Source of the DNA: SIG77 sp045589595
GTDB taxonomy: Bacteria; Verrucomicrobiota; Lentisphaeria; Victivallales; UBA1829
Assembly: GCA_045589595.1 (NCBI GenBank)
Contig: JAZNPK010000007.1
Span: 1-64,000 of the forward strand
DNA length: 64,000 nt
Reading direction: 5' to 3'
Made by a program: the position numbers and the translations under genes. Positions 1 to 8,447 of this stretch are shown one piece after another. Under the pieces are notes generated by a model that saw nothing but the letters and a program-made list of their open reading frames with translations, made no database searches and was not told where the DNA came from. Each line of letters opens with the position of its first letter. Within the stretch, counting starts at the first letter, position 1.

Positions 1-2
1 AC

Positions 3-1997
3 TGTGGAACCATCAACGGATTGGAGTATTCCGCCGTTATGGAGGCTGACAAGGTCATTGAGTCCCTGCAGGACAGAATTGCTGGTCGCTTTACCTTGGA
101 GCGGGTTATCCATCCTATTACTCGTGAGCTCATTTGTGATGTGAACGAATATATTACCGACGAGCTAGCCAAGAAGATTGAGGAGGCCGGTGTAGAGAAG
201 GTAAAGCTGAGAACCGTTCTTACCTGTGAATGCAAGCATGGTGTTTGTTGCAAGTGTTACGGACGCAACCTGGCACGGAACAAGATTGTTGAGATTGGCG
301 AGGCTGTTGGTATCATTGCAGCCCAGTCCATCGGACAGCCTGGTACTCAGCTGACCATGCGTACCTTCCACATCGGCGGTACGGCATCCTCCGCATACAA
401 AGAACCTGTGATCAATGCCCGTAACGCCGGTATGATCCGTTTTGAAAATCTCCGTCTCGTTGAAGACGAAAAAGGTCAGATCCTCGTGGTCAACAAAAAC
501 GGTTTCATCGTTGTTTACGATCCGGTCAAGGCGAAAGAAGCGGAAGAACACGCCCGTGAACGCGCCAAACAGGAAGCTGCCATCATCGGCGGTGTGTATA
601 ATCAGGATTATGATTACACCACAGACGCGATCAAAGAAGCGGAAATCGACCGTTACATCCCGGAAGTCGGTGCCGTTCTCTTCAAGAAAGACGGCGAAAA
701 AGTCAAAGTCAATGAAAAGATCGCTGAATGGGATCCCTACAACCTGCCGATCATTGCGGAAGAAGCCGGTTATGTTGAACTGACCGACCTGATCGAAGGC
801 GTGACCCTGAACCGTTCCCGTCGCGGCGGTAAAGAAGAAAATACCGTTATGGAACACCGTGAGGACCTCCATCCGCAGGTCGTGATCAAGGATCTGGAAA
901 CGGCTGAAAATATTTCCAACTATCCGCTGCCGTCCGGTGCATTCCTTGTGGCACGCAAAGATGACCGTGTCCGTCCCGGTATGGTCCTTGCCCGTGTGCC
1001 CCGTCAGCAGCAGAAAACGAAAGACATCACCGGTGGTCTTCCCCGTGTTGCCGAATTGTTTGAAGCGCGTACCCCGAAGGAAGTGGCGGAGATCGCCACC
1101 ATTGACGGCTTCGTTGATTTCGGTAAGACCAAAGGTAAGACCAAAGTGCTGCTGGTGCGTGACAGCGATACCAATACTGTGAAAGAACACCCCATTTCCA
1201 CCACGAAACACCTGATCGTCGGTAAAGGCGACTATGTGAAAAAAGGTCAGAAACTGACGGTCGGTTCTGTCGCTCCCCACGCCCTGCTGTCCATCTGCGG
1301 TGAACAGGAACTGCAGCGGTATCTGGTGAACGAAGTGCAGACGGTGTACCGTTCCCAGGGTGTCGAAATCAATGACAAACATATCGAGATCATTATCCGT
1401 CAGATGATGCAGAAGAAACGTATTACCAGTCACGGTTCTACGCATTTCCTGCCGGGTGAACAGGTCGATCGTTATGAATTTGAACGTGAAAATGAACGGG
1501 TGAAAGCCATTGGCGGTACGGTCGCGGAAGCCGAACCTGTCCTTCTGGGTATCACCAAAGCATCTCTGGAAACAGAAAGCTTTATTTCGTCCGCATCCTT
1601 CCAGGATACCACCCGTATCCTGACTGATGCTGCAACACTCGGAAAAGAAGACATCCTCAGAGGCTTTAAGGAAAATGTGATCACTGGACACTTGATCCCT
1701 GCCGGTACCGGCTCCGAAAAGTTCCAACATCTGAGACCTGTGGAACTCGGTGAAGAAATTCCCCGGGAACTGGAGGAACTTCAGGATGAGGAAGAGGAAA
1801 AATCATTCGCTGAAATCGATCCCGCTATGATCGATTTCGGTCCCGATGACGACGAAGATGAGGTCGCCGGAACCGATTCCGATGATGATGTTTTCTCGGA
1901 ATTTGAAGATGGTTATGATGAAAACGACTTCGACGGTCTGGATGAAGATTTCGGCGAAGAAAGTTTCGAAACCGATGACGATGACGGGAATTTCTGA
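3..1997 (+). CDS. rpoC: RNA polymerase beta' subunit, C-terminal part (5' end outside window)
   Basis: This is the C-terminal half of the beta' subunit of the transcribing RNA polymerase. The open frame runs in from the window edge (Cys-Gly-Thr at base 3), so the start is upstream. The second zinc site is visible: that edge Cys, then Cys residues in TCEC and VCCKCYG. It is followed by the trigger-loop/bridge region GEAVGIIAAQSIGQPGTQLT, which is almost invariant in the family, and then the jaw and C-terminal domains. After the conserved end (GLIP-like motif near base 1690) comes an unusual tail of about 75 residues dominated by Asp and Glu, ending DDDDGNF. No hairpin terminator follows, only an A-rich stretch, so some readthrough into rpsL is possible. 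Confidence 0.97.
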   Translation, partial: CGTINGLEYSAVMEADKVIESLQDRIAGRFTLERVIHPITRELICDVNEYITDELAKKIEEAGVEKVKLRTVLTCECKHGVCCKCYGRNLARNKIVEIGEAVGIIAAQSIGQPGTQLTMRTFHIGGTASSAYKEPVINARNAGMIRFENLRLVEDEKGQILVVNKNGFIVVYDPVKAKEAEEHARERAKQEAAIIGGVYNQDYDYTTDAIKEAEIDRYIPEVGAVLFKKDGEKVKVNEKIAEWDPYNLPIIAEEAGYVELTDLIEGVTLNRSRRGGKEENTVMEHREDLHPQVVIKDLETAENISNYPLPSGAFLVARKDDRVRPGMVLARVPRQQQKTKDITGGLPRVAELFEARTPKEVAEIATIDGFVDFGKTKGKTKVLLVRDSDTNTVKEHPISTTKHLIVGKGDYVKKGQKLTVGSVAPHALLSICGEQELQRYLVNEVQTVYRSQGVEINDKHIEIIIRQMMQKKRITSHGSTHFLPGEQVDRYEFERENERVKAIGGTVAEAEPVLLGITKASLETESFISSASFQDTTRILTDAATLGKEDILRGFKENVITGHLIPAGTGSEKFQHLRPVELGEEIPRELEELQDEEEEKSFAEIDPAMIDFGPDDDEDEVAGTDSDDDVFSEFEDGYDENDFDGLDEDFGEESFETDDDDGNF

Positions 1998-2036
1998 GAA
2001 AAAAACAAAAAAAACAAAAAAAAATATAAAATTTGT

Positions 2037-2064
2037 TTGATTACAGCGAATTGGGGTGTATATT
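2037..2064 (+). promoter_or_regulatory. Sigma-70-type promoter for the rpsL operon
   Basis: TTGATT at 2037-2042 and TATATT at 2059-2064 are separated by 16 bp. They sit in the 123-bp gap between rpoC and rpsL, about 55 bp ahead of the rpsL start. The upstream stretch (1998-2032) is almost pure A and could act as an UP element. Confidence 0.7.
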
Positions 2065-2120
2065 ATACATCCAAAATTCGTTGTATTTAAACACAAAAGC
2101 AGACAGGTGAAGAGGAAAAT

Positions 2121-2525
2121 ATGCCGACAATCAATCAGTTGGTGAGAAGCGGTCGCAGACCGAAAGTGAGCAAGAGCAAGAGCAAAGCACTTCAGCAGTG
2201 CCCGCAGCGTCGTGGCGTCTGCCTTCAGGTCACGACCAGAACCCCGAAAAAGCCGAACTCCGCTATGCGGAAAATTGCCCGTGTCCGTTTGACCAACGGT
2301 ATCGAAGTTACTGCCTACATCGGCGGTGAAGGTCACAACCTCCAGGAACACAGCGTCGTCCTCGTCAAGGGCGGTCGTGTGCGTGACCTCCCCGGTGTCC
2401 GTTACCACGTCGTCCGCGGCGCTCTCGACAGCCTCGGCGTTGATGGTCGTAAACAGGCCCGTTCCAAATACGGTGCAAAACAGGCCAAGGGTGGCGACGG
2501 TGCTGCCAAAGGTAAAAAGAAATAA
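2121..2525 (+). CDS. rpsL: 30S ribosomal protein S12
   Basis: S12 sits at the decoding centre of the small subunit and controls accuracy. At 134 residues it is slightly longer than the usual 124 because of a Gly/Lys-rich C-terminal extension after the conserved QARSKYG. The signature TPKKPNSA is present with Lys43 intact (E. coli numbering with Met). The second accuracy loop reads GGRVRDLPG, so residue 88 is Arg where most bacteria have Lys; the neighbouring Asp89, target of RimO methylthiolation, is kept. It is the first gene after the promoter at 2037 and is followed by rpsG 23 bp downstream, the classic str operon order. Confidence 0.98.
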   Translation: MPTINQLVRSGRRPKVSKSKSKALQQCPQRRGVCLQVTTRTPKKPNSAMRKIARVRLTNGIEVTAYIGGEGHNLQEHSVVLVKGGRVRDLPGVRYHVVRGALDSLGVDGRKQARSKYGAKQAKGGDGAAKGKKK

Positions 2526-2548
2526 GCCAACCTTGAGGTAATATCCAA

Positions 2549-3019
2549 ATGAGAAGACGCAAAATTACCAAGCGCGAACTTACACCCGATGTGAAGTACA
2601 ACAGCGCAATCGTTGCCCGCCTTATCAATATGCTGATGCGCTGCGGCAAAAAATCCATCGCACAGAAGATCGTCTATGCTGCTTTTGAATCCATCAAAAG
2701 CAAAAAGAAAGATATGGAGCCCCTCGAAGTCTTTATCCAGGCTGTCGAAAATGTGAAACCCAAACTGGAAGTCAAATCCCGCCGCGTCGGTGGCGCAACT
2801 TATCAGGTCCCCCTGGAAGTCCCCGCTGACCGTCAGATCGCTCTCGCGATCCGCTGGATCGTGACCTATTCCCAGGGCAAAAAAGGACGCAGCATGGTCG
2901 ATGCTCTCGCCAGCGAGATCATGGATGCTTTCGACAACACCGGTGCTTCCGTCAAGAAGAAAGACGATACCCACAAGATGGCTCAGGCGAATAAGGCGTT
3001 CGCTCATTACAGATGGTAA
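2549..3019 (+). CDS. rpsG: 30S ribosomal protein S7
   Basis: S7 nucleates assembly of the small-subunit head by binding the 3' domain of 16S rRNA. The protein has 156 residues, the normal length, and shows the family features: the basic N-terminus MRRRKITKRE, the QVPLEV segment of the beta hairpin and the C-terminal NKAFAHYRW. A GAGGT Shine-Dalgarno sequence precedes the ATG. It lies between rpsL and fusA in the str arrangement, and in E. coli S7 is the translational repressor of this operon. No leader element for that could be recognised here. Confidence 0.98.
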   Translation: MRRRKITKRELTPDVKYNSAIVARLINMLMRCGKKSIAQKIVYAAFESIKSKKKDMEPLEVFIQAVENVKPKLEVKSRRVGGATYQVPLEVPADRQIALAIRWIVTYSQGKKGRSMVDALASEIMDAFDNTGASVKKKDDTHKMAQANKAFAHYRW

Positions 3020-3047
3020 TGATTTAACAAGTCACTGAGAATTTCCT

Positions 3048-5177
3048 ATGACGCACGAATTGAATAAAGATTATAAAGAGGCTGCCAGCCGCGGTACCGC
3101 CCTTGCCGATTATCGTAATATCGGTATTATGGCGCATATCGACGCCGGCAAGACCACGCTTTCCGAGCGTATCCTTTACTATACCGGCAAAAACCACAAA
3201 ATGGGGGAAACCCATGAAGGCGCTGCCACGATGGACTGGATGGCTCAGGAACAGGAACGCGGTATCACCATTACATCTGCTGCCACTACATGTTTCTGGA
3301 AAAATGAAAGAACCGGTACGAAACACCGTTTCAACCTGATCGACACCCCGGGTCACGTGGACTTCACTGCTGAAGTCGAACGTTCTCTCCGCGTCCTTGA
3401 CGGCGCGGTGGCTGTTTACTGTTCCGTCGGCGGCGTTCAGCCCCAGTCCGAAACAGTGTGGCGCCAGGCCATGAAATACAAAGTGCCCATCATGGCATTT
3501 GTGAACAAGATGGACCGTACCGGTGCTGACTTCTACAAAGTCGTTGCCGATATGCGTAAGAAACTGGGCGCAAAAGTCGTTCCCATTTCTCTGCCCATCG
3601 GTGCTGCTGAAACGTTTGAAGGCAATATCCAGGTCATCGATATGAAAGCATACCGCTATGATGGCGCCGACGGTGCCACATTGGTGGAATATGATATCCC
3701 CGCTGATATGATGGATATCGCTCAGGAATATCATGAATCCCTGATCGAAAATCTGGCAGATGTGGACGACGAAATCGCAGAAATGTATCTGGAAGGCAAT
3801 ATGCCGAATGCAGATCAGATCCGCGTTGCACTCCGTAAGGCTGTCCTTGCCGGCGCGCTCGTTCCCGCCCTCTGCGGTACGGCTTTCAAGAACAAAGGCG
3901 TTCAGCTCCTGCTCAATGCCATTTGCGACTTCCTGCCGTCCCCCGTCGATATCTGGGAAACCCAGGGCATCGACCCCGTTACGGAAGAACCCAAGAAGAG
4001 CTTCTGCGGCGACGATAAACCGTTTGCGGCACTGGTCTTCAAGATCATGACCGACCCGTTCGTCGGCCGTCTCTCCTTCATCCGTATTTATTCCGGTATT
4101 GCCACAAAGGGTGCTACCGTTATCAACCCGAGAACACGCCGTAAGGAACGTCTCGGCCGTCTGCTCCAGATGCACGCCAACTCCCGTGAAGAACTGGATG
4201 AAGTGCTGTGCGGTGACATCGCCGGTCTGGTGGGGCTGAAGAACTCCACCACGGGTGATACCCTCTGTGATGAAAACAACCAGATCGTTCTGGAATCCAT
4301 GTCCTTCCCGGATCCCGTTATCTCTATCGCTGTCGAACCCAAAACGACGGCTGACCGTGATAAACTGTATGCCGCACTCGGCGCACTTTCCGATGAAGAC
4401 CCGACCTTCACGATCCAGAGCAACAATGAAACCGGGCAGACCATCATCTCCGGTATGGGTGAACTTCACCTTGAGATCATTCTGGACCGTCTGATCCGCG
4501 AATTCAAAGTCGAAGCCAACTCCGGTCAGCCCGAAGTTGCCTATCGTGAAGCCATGCTCAAACCGGCTTCTCACGACTCCAAGTTCGTCCGTCAGTCCGG
4601 CGGTCGTGGTCAGTACGGCCATTGCGTGCTGAATGTGATCCCCGGCGAACGCGGTTCCGGTATCGTGATCGAAAACAAGATCGTCGGCGGTGCCATTCCG
4701 AAAGAATACATCAAGCCGATCGAACAGGGTATCCGTGAAGCGGCTGCCACCGGTGTTCTTGCCGGTTATCCGCTGGTTGACTTCAAAGTTGAGATCGTTG
4801 ATGGTTCCTACCACCCGGTCGACTCCTCGGAAATGGCGTTCAAGATCGCCGGTTCCATGGGGCTGAAGGAAGCTGCCAAGAAGGCGGGTATGGTTCTGCT
4901 CGAACCGATTATGAAAGTGGAAGTGACGTCCCCCGATGAAAATCAGGGCGACATCATTGGCGATATTACGAAACGCCGCGGCGCGATCGAACAGATCGAA
5001 CCGCAGGATGGTACTGTGCGGATCCAGTCCAGCACGCCGCTGTCCGAACTTTTCGGCTATGCTACCGCCATCCGTTCTCTGTCCAAGGGCAGAGCATCCT
5101 ACACAATGGAGCCGAGCCACTTTGAACCGGTTCCCAGAGCAATTCAAGAGAAAATCGTGGAGAAGACCCAGAAATGA
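3048..5177 (+). CDS. fusA: Translation elongation factor G
   Basis: EF-G is the GTPase that drives translocation of tRNA and mRNA on the ribosome. All GTPase motifs are visible: AHIDAGKTT (residues 29-37), DTPGHVD (about 99-105) and NKMD (about 152). Domains II to V follow over the full 709 residues, close to the usual 690-710. It is the third gene of the str operon. Its stop codon overlaps the start of rpsJ by four bases (ATGA), which suggests coupled translation. There is no sign of the divergent EF-G II paralog type, and tuf does not follow it, unlike the E. coli order. Confidence 0.98.
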   Translation: MTHELNKDYKEAASRGTALADYRNIGIMAHIDAGKTTLSERILYYTGKNHKMGETHEGAATMDWMAQEQERGITITSAATTCFWKNERTGTKHRFNLIDTPGHVDFTAEVERSLRVLDGAVAVYCSVGGVQPQSETVWRQAMKYKVPIMAFVNKMDRTGADFYKVVADMRKKLGAKVVPISLPIGAAETFEGNIQVIDMKAYRYDGADGATLVEYDIPADMMDIAQEYHESLIENLADVDDEIAEMYLEGNMPNADQIRVALRKAVLAGALVPALCGTAFKNKGVQLLLNAICDFLPSPVDIWETQGIDPVTEEPKKSFCGDDKPFAALVFKIMTDPFVGRLSFIRIYSGIATKGATVINPRTRRKERLGRLLQMHANSREELDEVLCGDIAGLVGLKNSTTGDTLCDENNQIVLESMSFPDPVISIAVEPKTTADRDKLYAALGALSDEDPTFTIQSNNETGQTIISGMGELHLEIILDRLIREFKVEANSGQPEVAYREAMLKPASHDSKFVRQSGGRGQYGHCVLNVIPGERGSGIVIENKIVGGAIPKEYIKPIEQGIREAAATGVLAGYPLVDFKVEIVDGSYHPVDSSEMAFKIAGSMGLKEAAKKAGMVLLEPIMKVEVTSPDENQGDIIGDITKRRGAIEQIEPQDGTVRIQSSTPLSELFGYATAIRSLSKGRASYTMEPSHFEPVPRAIQEKIVEKTQK

Positions 5178-5509
5178 GCACAAAAAACACAAGCAAAGCG
5201 GTGCAGAAGCTCCGTATCAAATTGCAGGCATTTGACCATCGCATCCTGGATCAGTCGGTTTCCGAGATCCTCAATACTGCGAAGCGCACCGGTTCTGTCG
5301 TTGCCGGTCCCATTCCCCTGCCGACAAGAATTGAACGTTTCACGGTGAACCGTTCACCGCACGTGGACAAAAAATCCATGGAACAGTTTGAAATGCGGAC
5401 GCACAAACGTCTGATGGATATTATCAATCCGACTGCCAAAACGGTTGATGAGCTGAAGAAACTCACTCTTCCGGCGGGCGTTGATATTACGATTAAGATC
5501 GGAAGCTGA
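5174..5509 (+). CDS. rpsJ: 30S ribosomal protein S10
   Basis: S10 is a head protein of the small subunit and, as NusE, a partner of NusB in antitermination. The protein has 111 residues; about eight extra N-terminal residues precede the conserved start KLRIKLQAFDHR. The signature PLPTRIERFTVNRSPHVDKKS is present in its usual central position. The start overlaps the fusA stop by four bases, so the str and S10 operons are fused into one transcription unit here, without tuf between them. Confidence 0.97.
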   Translation: MSTKNTSKAVQKLRIKLQAFDHRILDQSVSEILNTAKRTGSVVAGPIPLPTRIERFTVNRSPHVDKKSMEQFEMRTHKRLMDIINPTAKTVDELKKLTLPAGVDITIKIGS

Positions 5510-5600
5510 AAAAACCGGGGCTTCCCCAAATTAATTACCGGTTGGTTTCGGCACCAAGGTCCCTGATTTCCGATGGGGGCAAGTGCCTGAAAGGAGTACT

Positions 5601-6236
5601 ATGAGAGGATTGATCGGAAAGAAAGTCGGTATGACACAGGTCTACGACGACAAGGGTGTTTTGATCCCTGTGACTGTCGTGGAAGCGGGCCCCTGCAAAG
5701 TGGTCGGTGTCAAGACGGTTGAAAAGGATGGCTATGCAGCGATCCAGGTCGGTTTTGGCGTAAAGAAAGCCAAAAACATTTCCAAGGCGGTCAAAGGCGC
5801 ACTGGCGAAAGCCGGTATCGCTGAAAACCTGCCTGCACTGATCCGCGAGTTCCGTCTCGCTGATGGTGAAGCAGCTGCGGAAGTGGGTGCAGAACTCAAG
5901 GCAGATCTGTTTGCCGAAGGTGAATTTCTGGATATTACCGGTACCACCAAAGGTCGCGGTTTCTCCGGTGTTATGGTTCGCCATCACTTCAAAGGCGGTC
6001 GTGACGGTCACGGCGGCGGCTGGCACAGAAAGCCCGGTTCGATCGGGTGCCGCGAATGCCCCGGCAACATCATGAAGGGCAAAAAGATGGCAGGTCAGCT
6101 CGGCAGTGAGACCAGAACTGTTCAGAATCTCAAGATCGTGAAAGTCGATACCGAAGACAATTTGATCTTCGTGAGCGGTGCGATCCCGGGTCCGAACGGT
6201 GGTGTGGTCCTCGTCAAGAAGGCGAAGAAGAAATAA
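5601..6236 (+). CDS. rplC: 50S ribosomal protein L3
   Basis: L3 binds the 3' end of 23S rRNA and supports the peptidyl transferase centre. The ATG at 5601 is chosen over an in-frame GTG at 5583 because AAGGAG lies five bases before it and the family begins M-RG-LIGKKVGMTQ. Length is 211 residues, as usual. The central GTTKGRGFSGVMVRHHFKGG and SIGCRECPG stretches are the expected loop region. The 91-bp gap from rpsJ contains small hairpins (GGGG-ctt-CCCC and TTGGT-ttcggc-ACCAA) but no clear promoter. Confidence 0.97.
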   Translation: MRGLIGKKVGMTQVYDDKGVLIPVTVVEAGPCKVVGVKTVEKDGYAAIQVGFGVKKAKNISKAVKGALAKAGIAENLPALIREFRLADGEAAAEVGAELKADLFAEGEFLDITGTTKGRGFSGVMVRHHFKGGRDGHGGGWHRKPGSIGCRECPGNIMKGKKMAGQLGSETRTVQNLKIVKVDTEDNLIFVSGAIPGPNGGVVLVKKAKKK

Positions 6237-6262
6237 TCAACCGGAAACTGACAGGTGCAAAA

Positions 6263-6889
6263 ATGTCCAAAACGATTGACATACTGAATTTGAAGGGCGA
6301 AAAAGTCGGCGATTATGAAATCGCAGACAGCGCTCTCGAACTTGAACGGGGCGTACAGGCAGTGCATGACACTGTGGTTGCGTTCCTGAATGAATGCCGT
6401 GCCGGTACCGCGTCCACCAAAACCCGCGGTGAAGTTTCCGGCGGCGGTAAGAAACCGAAACGCCAGAAAGGTCTGGGCGGTGCCCGTGCCGGTTCCACCC
6501 GTAACCCTGTGTGGCGTGGTGGTGGTGTCGTGTTCGGTCCCAAGCCGCGTGACTATTCCCAGAAGATCAACGCCAAGGTCAAGAAACTGGCTCTGAAGCG
6601 TTCCTTCTCCGAACTGGTGGAATCCTCCAACGTGATCGTGATCGACGATTTCGCGCTGGAAACGCCCAAGACCAAAGGTGCAGTTGCTGCATTCAAAGCG
6701 ATCAAGGCAGAAGGCAAACTGCTCTGTCTTGTGGAAGAATACTGCGACAATACGCTTCTGGCGACCGGCAATATTCCGACAGTTTTCCTGACAAAGGCTT
6801 CCCGCACGAATACCTACCAGATCGTCTGGGCGGACAAGCTTGTCTTCACCAAGGCCGCGCTTGACGAATTTATCAAGCGTATCAGCTGA
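6263..6889 (+). CDS. rplD: 50S ribosomal protein L4
   Basis: L4 lines the exit tunnel of the large subunit through an extended loop; in E. coli it also represses the S10 operon. The 208-residue protein contains the loop signature TKTRGEVSGGGKKP followed by QKGLGGARAGSTRNP and the VWRGGGVVFGP motif, all typical. It follows rplC after 26 bp with a Shine-Dalgarno AGGTG. Whether autoregulation exists here cannot be read from sequence alone. Confidence 0.97.
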   Translation: MSKTIDILNLKGEKVGDYEIADSALELERGVQAVHDTVVAFLNECRAGTASTKTRGEVSGGGKKPKRQKGLGGARAGSTRNPVWRGGGVVFGPKPRDYSQKINAKVKKLALKRSFSELVESSNVIVIDDFALETPKTKGAVAAFKAIKAEGKLLCLVEEYCDNTLLATGNIPTVFLTKASRTNTYQIVWADKLVFTKAALDEFIKRIS

Positions 6890-6906
6890 AGAAAGGAAGA
6901 TGAAAC

Positions 6907-7191
6907 ATGCAGAAATCCGCATATGAGACAATCATTCATCTGATGATGACTGAAAAAGGCGCACTTCTGAAAGAAAAGAATCAGTACGCTTTCAAAGTCA
7001 GCCCGAAGGCTTCCAAATTTGAGATCGCATCTGCGGTCGAAGCCATCTACGGCGTGAAGGTGAAATCCGTGAATACCATGAACTATCAGGGCAAGCCGAA
7101 ACGCGCTGGCCGCTCTCCGATGGTCGGCCGCCGTGCCAACTGGAAGAAAGCAGTTGTCACGCTCGCTGAAGGCTCCATCGAGATGGCATAA
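6907..7191 (+). CDS. rplW: 50S ribosomal protein L23
   Basis: L23 sits at the tunnel exit and docks trigger factor and SRP. The 94-residue product has the family's N-terminal TEKG motif, the PKASKFEIASAVEAIYGVKV core and the basic loop GKPKRAGRSPMVGRRANWKKA. A GAAAGGAAG Shine-Dalgarno sequence precedes the ATG. It is placed between rplD and rplB, the universal order. Confidence 0.97.
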   Translation: MQKSAYETIIHLMMTEKGALLKEKNQYAFKVSPKASKFEIASAVEAIYGVKVKSVNTMNYQGKPKRAGRSPMVGRRANWKKAVVTLAEGSIEMA

Positions 7192-7203
7192 GGAGAAACG
7201 ATC

Positions 7204-8031
7204 ATGGCAATCAAAACGTTCAAGCCCGTCACGAAGAGCCGCAGATTCACGACTGTTCTTGACTACTCTGAGCTGACTGACAAAGCACCGGAAAAATCTC
7301 TGGTGGTCGGTCTCCGCAAAACCGGCGGACGCAACAACCTTGGTCGTGTCACCACCCGTTTCCGTGGTGGCGGCAACAAGCGTCTGTACCGTCTGGTGGA
7401 CTTCAAGCGCAACAAAACCGGCATCAATGCCGAAGTGAAAGCACTTGAATACGATCCGAACCGTTCTGCCTTCATTGCACTGATCCAGTACACGGATGGT
7501 GAAAAGGCATACATTCTGGCAGCCAACGGCATGAAAGTCGGTCAGATCGTTTCCAACGGTCCTGCTGCTGAAATCAAACCGGGCAACGCGCTTCCCCTGC
7601 GCAACATTCCGGTTGGTACGGAAATCCATAACATCGAATTTGTCCCCGGCCGTGGCGGCAAAATGGTCCGTGCAGCGGGTCAGAGTGCCACGCTCCGTTC
7701 CAAAGACGGTGAATATGCCCAGGTGAAACTGCCCAGCGGCGAAGTCCGTCTGGTGCATCTCAACTGCATGGCAACGATCGGTCAGGTTGGCAATACAGAC
7801 CACATGAACGTCTCCCTGGGCAAAGCCGGAAAGAAGCGTTACAAAGGCTTCCGTCCGCACGTCCGCGGTGTTGTTCAGAACCCTGTTGACCATCCGATGG
7901 GTGGTGGTGAAGGCCGTTCTTCCGGCGGTGGTCACCCGGTCTCACCGTGGGGTCAGCTTGCCAAGGGTCTGCGGACACGTCATCCGAAGAAACCGAGCAA
8001 GAAATTCATTGTTGAACGCAGGAGCAAATAA
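7204..8031 (+). CDS. rplB: 50S ribosomal protein L2
   Basis: L2 is a primary 23S rRNA binder needed for subunit association and peptidyl transfer. The 275 residues match the family length. Signatures include RNNLGRVTTRFRGGG near residue 45 and the C-terminal VRGVVQNPVDHPMGGGEGRS, whose His is the conserved residue of the bacterial motif. It is preceded by AAGGAGAAA and followed by rpsS after 3 bp. Confidence 0.98.
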   Translation: MAIKTFKPVTKSRRFTTVLDYSELTDKAPEKSLVVGLRKTGGRNNLGRVTTRFRGGGNKRLYRLVDFKRNKTGINAEVKALEYDPNRSAFIALIQYTDGEKAYILAANGMKVGQIVSNGPAAEIKPGNALPLRNIPVGTEIHNIEFVPGRGGKMVRAAGQSATLRSKDGEYAQVKLPSGEVRLVHLNCMATIGQVGNTDHMNVSLGKAGKKRYKGFRPHVRGVVQNPVDHPMGGGEGRSSGGGHPVSPWGQLAKGLRTRHPKKPSKKFIVERRSK

Positions 8032-8034
8032 TCC

Positions 8035-8313
8035 ATGACCAGATCAATCAAAAAAGGTCCTTTTGTGGACTACTATCTCATCGAGAAGATCGAAAAGCAG
8101 GAAAAGGCCGGCGGCGCGAAGAAGCCGATCAAGACCTGGTCCAGACGCTCTATGATCATTCCTGAATTTGTTGGTTACACCTTCAACATTCACAACGGCA
8201 AGACTTTTGTTTCCGTTTTCGTGACGGAAAACATGGTTGGCCACAGACTCGGTGAATTCGCCCCGACCCGTACGTTCAAAGGTCACGGCGTTATCTCCGG
8301 TAAGACGGTCTGA
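8035..8313 (+). CDS. rpsS: 30S ribosomal protein S19
   Basis: S19 forms a head complex with S13 and contacts the A-site finger. The 92-residue product begins MTRSIKKGPFVDYYL and ends GEFAPTRTFKGHG, both diagnostic. Normally rplV and rpsC follow directly. Here a strong terminator is found 36 bp after the stop and the next gene is a convergent galactosidase, so the ribosomal operon is cut at this point. Confidence 0.97.
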   Translation: MTRSIKKGPFVDYYLIEKIEKQEKAGGAKKPIKTWSRRSMIIPEFVGYTFNIHNGKTFVSVFVTENMVGHRLGEFAPTRTFKGHGVISGKTV

Positions 8314-8348
8314 TAAAGACAGTTTTACGCAGAGCTTACAGCTCTTAC

Positions 8349-8386
8349 ACAGGGTGCGGTACAAGTTGCCGCATCCTGTTTTTTTG
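8349..8386 (+). terminator. Intrinsic terminator of the ribosomal protein operon
   Basis: An 11-bp stem (ACAGGGTGCGG with CCGCATCCTGT, one G-T pair) closes an 8-9 base loop and is followed by seven T residues. It ends the str/S10 transcription unit directly after rpsS. Confidence 0.85.
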
Positions 8387-8390
8387 TGTA

Positions 8391-8424
8391 TGAAAAAAGG
8401 CTGCAGGGCATTGCTCTGCAGCCT
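8391..8424 (-). terminator. Terminator for the convergent galactosidase unit
   Basis: A 12-bp stem (AGGCTGCAGGGC with GCTCTGCAGCCT) with a three-base loop carries an A-run on its left side, which is a T-run when read on the minus strand. It lies just after the GH35 stop codon. A T-rich stretch on the right side could let it act in both directions. Confidence 0.8.
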
Positions 8425-8447
8425 TGATTTTTTGTGTGACGGGTGGA

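Noticed and set aside
165..1730. 521-residue open frame on the minus strand opposite rpoC
   Set aside because: It is a codon-bias shadow: the plus frame is a clear RpoC, and the antisense translation has no recognisable motif or ribosome site.
3024..5192. 722-residue open frame opposite fusA
   Set aside because: It mirrors the whole of fusA and arises from the strong codon bias of a highly expressed gene; no domain is visible.
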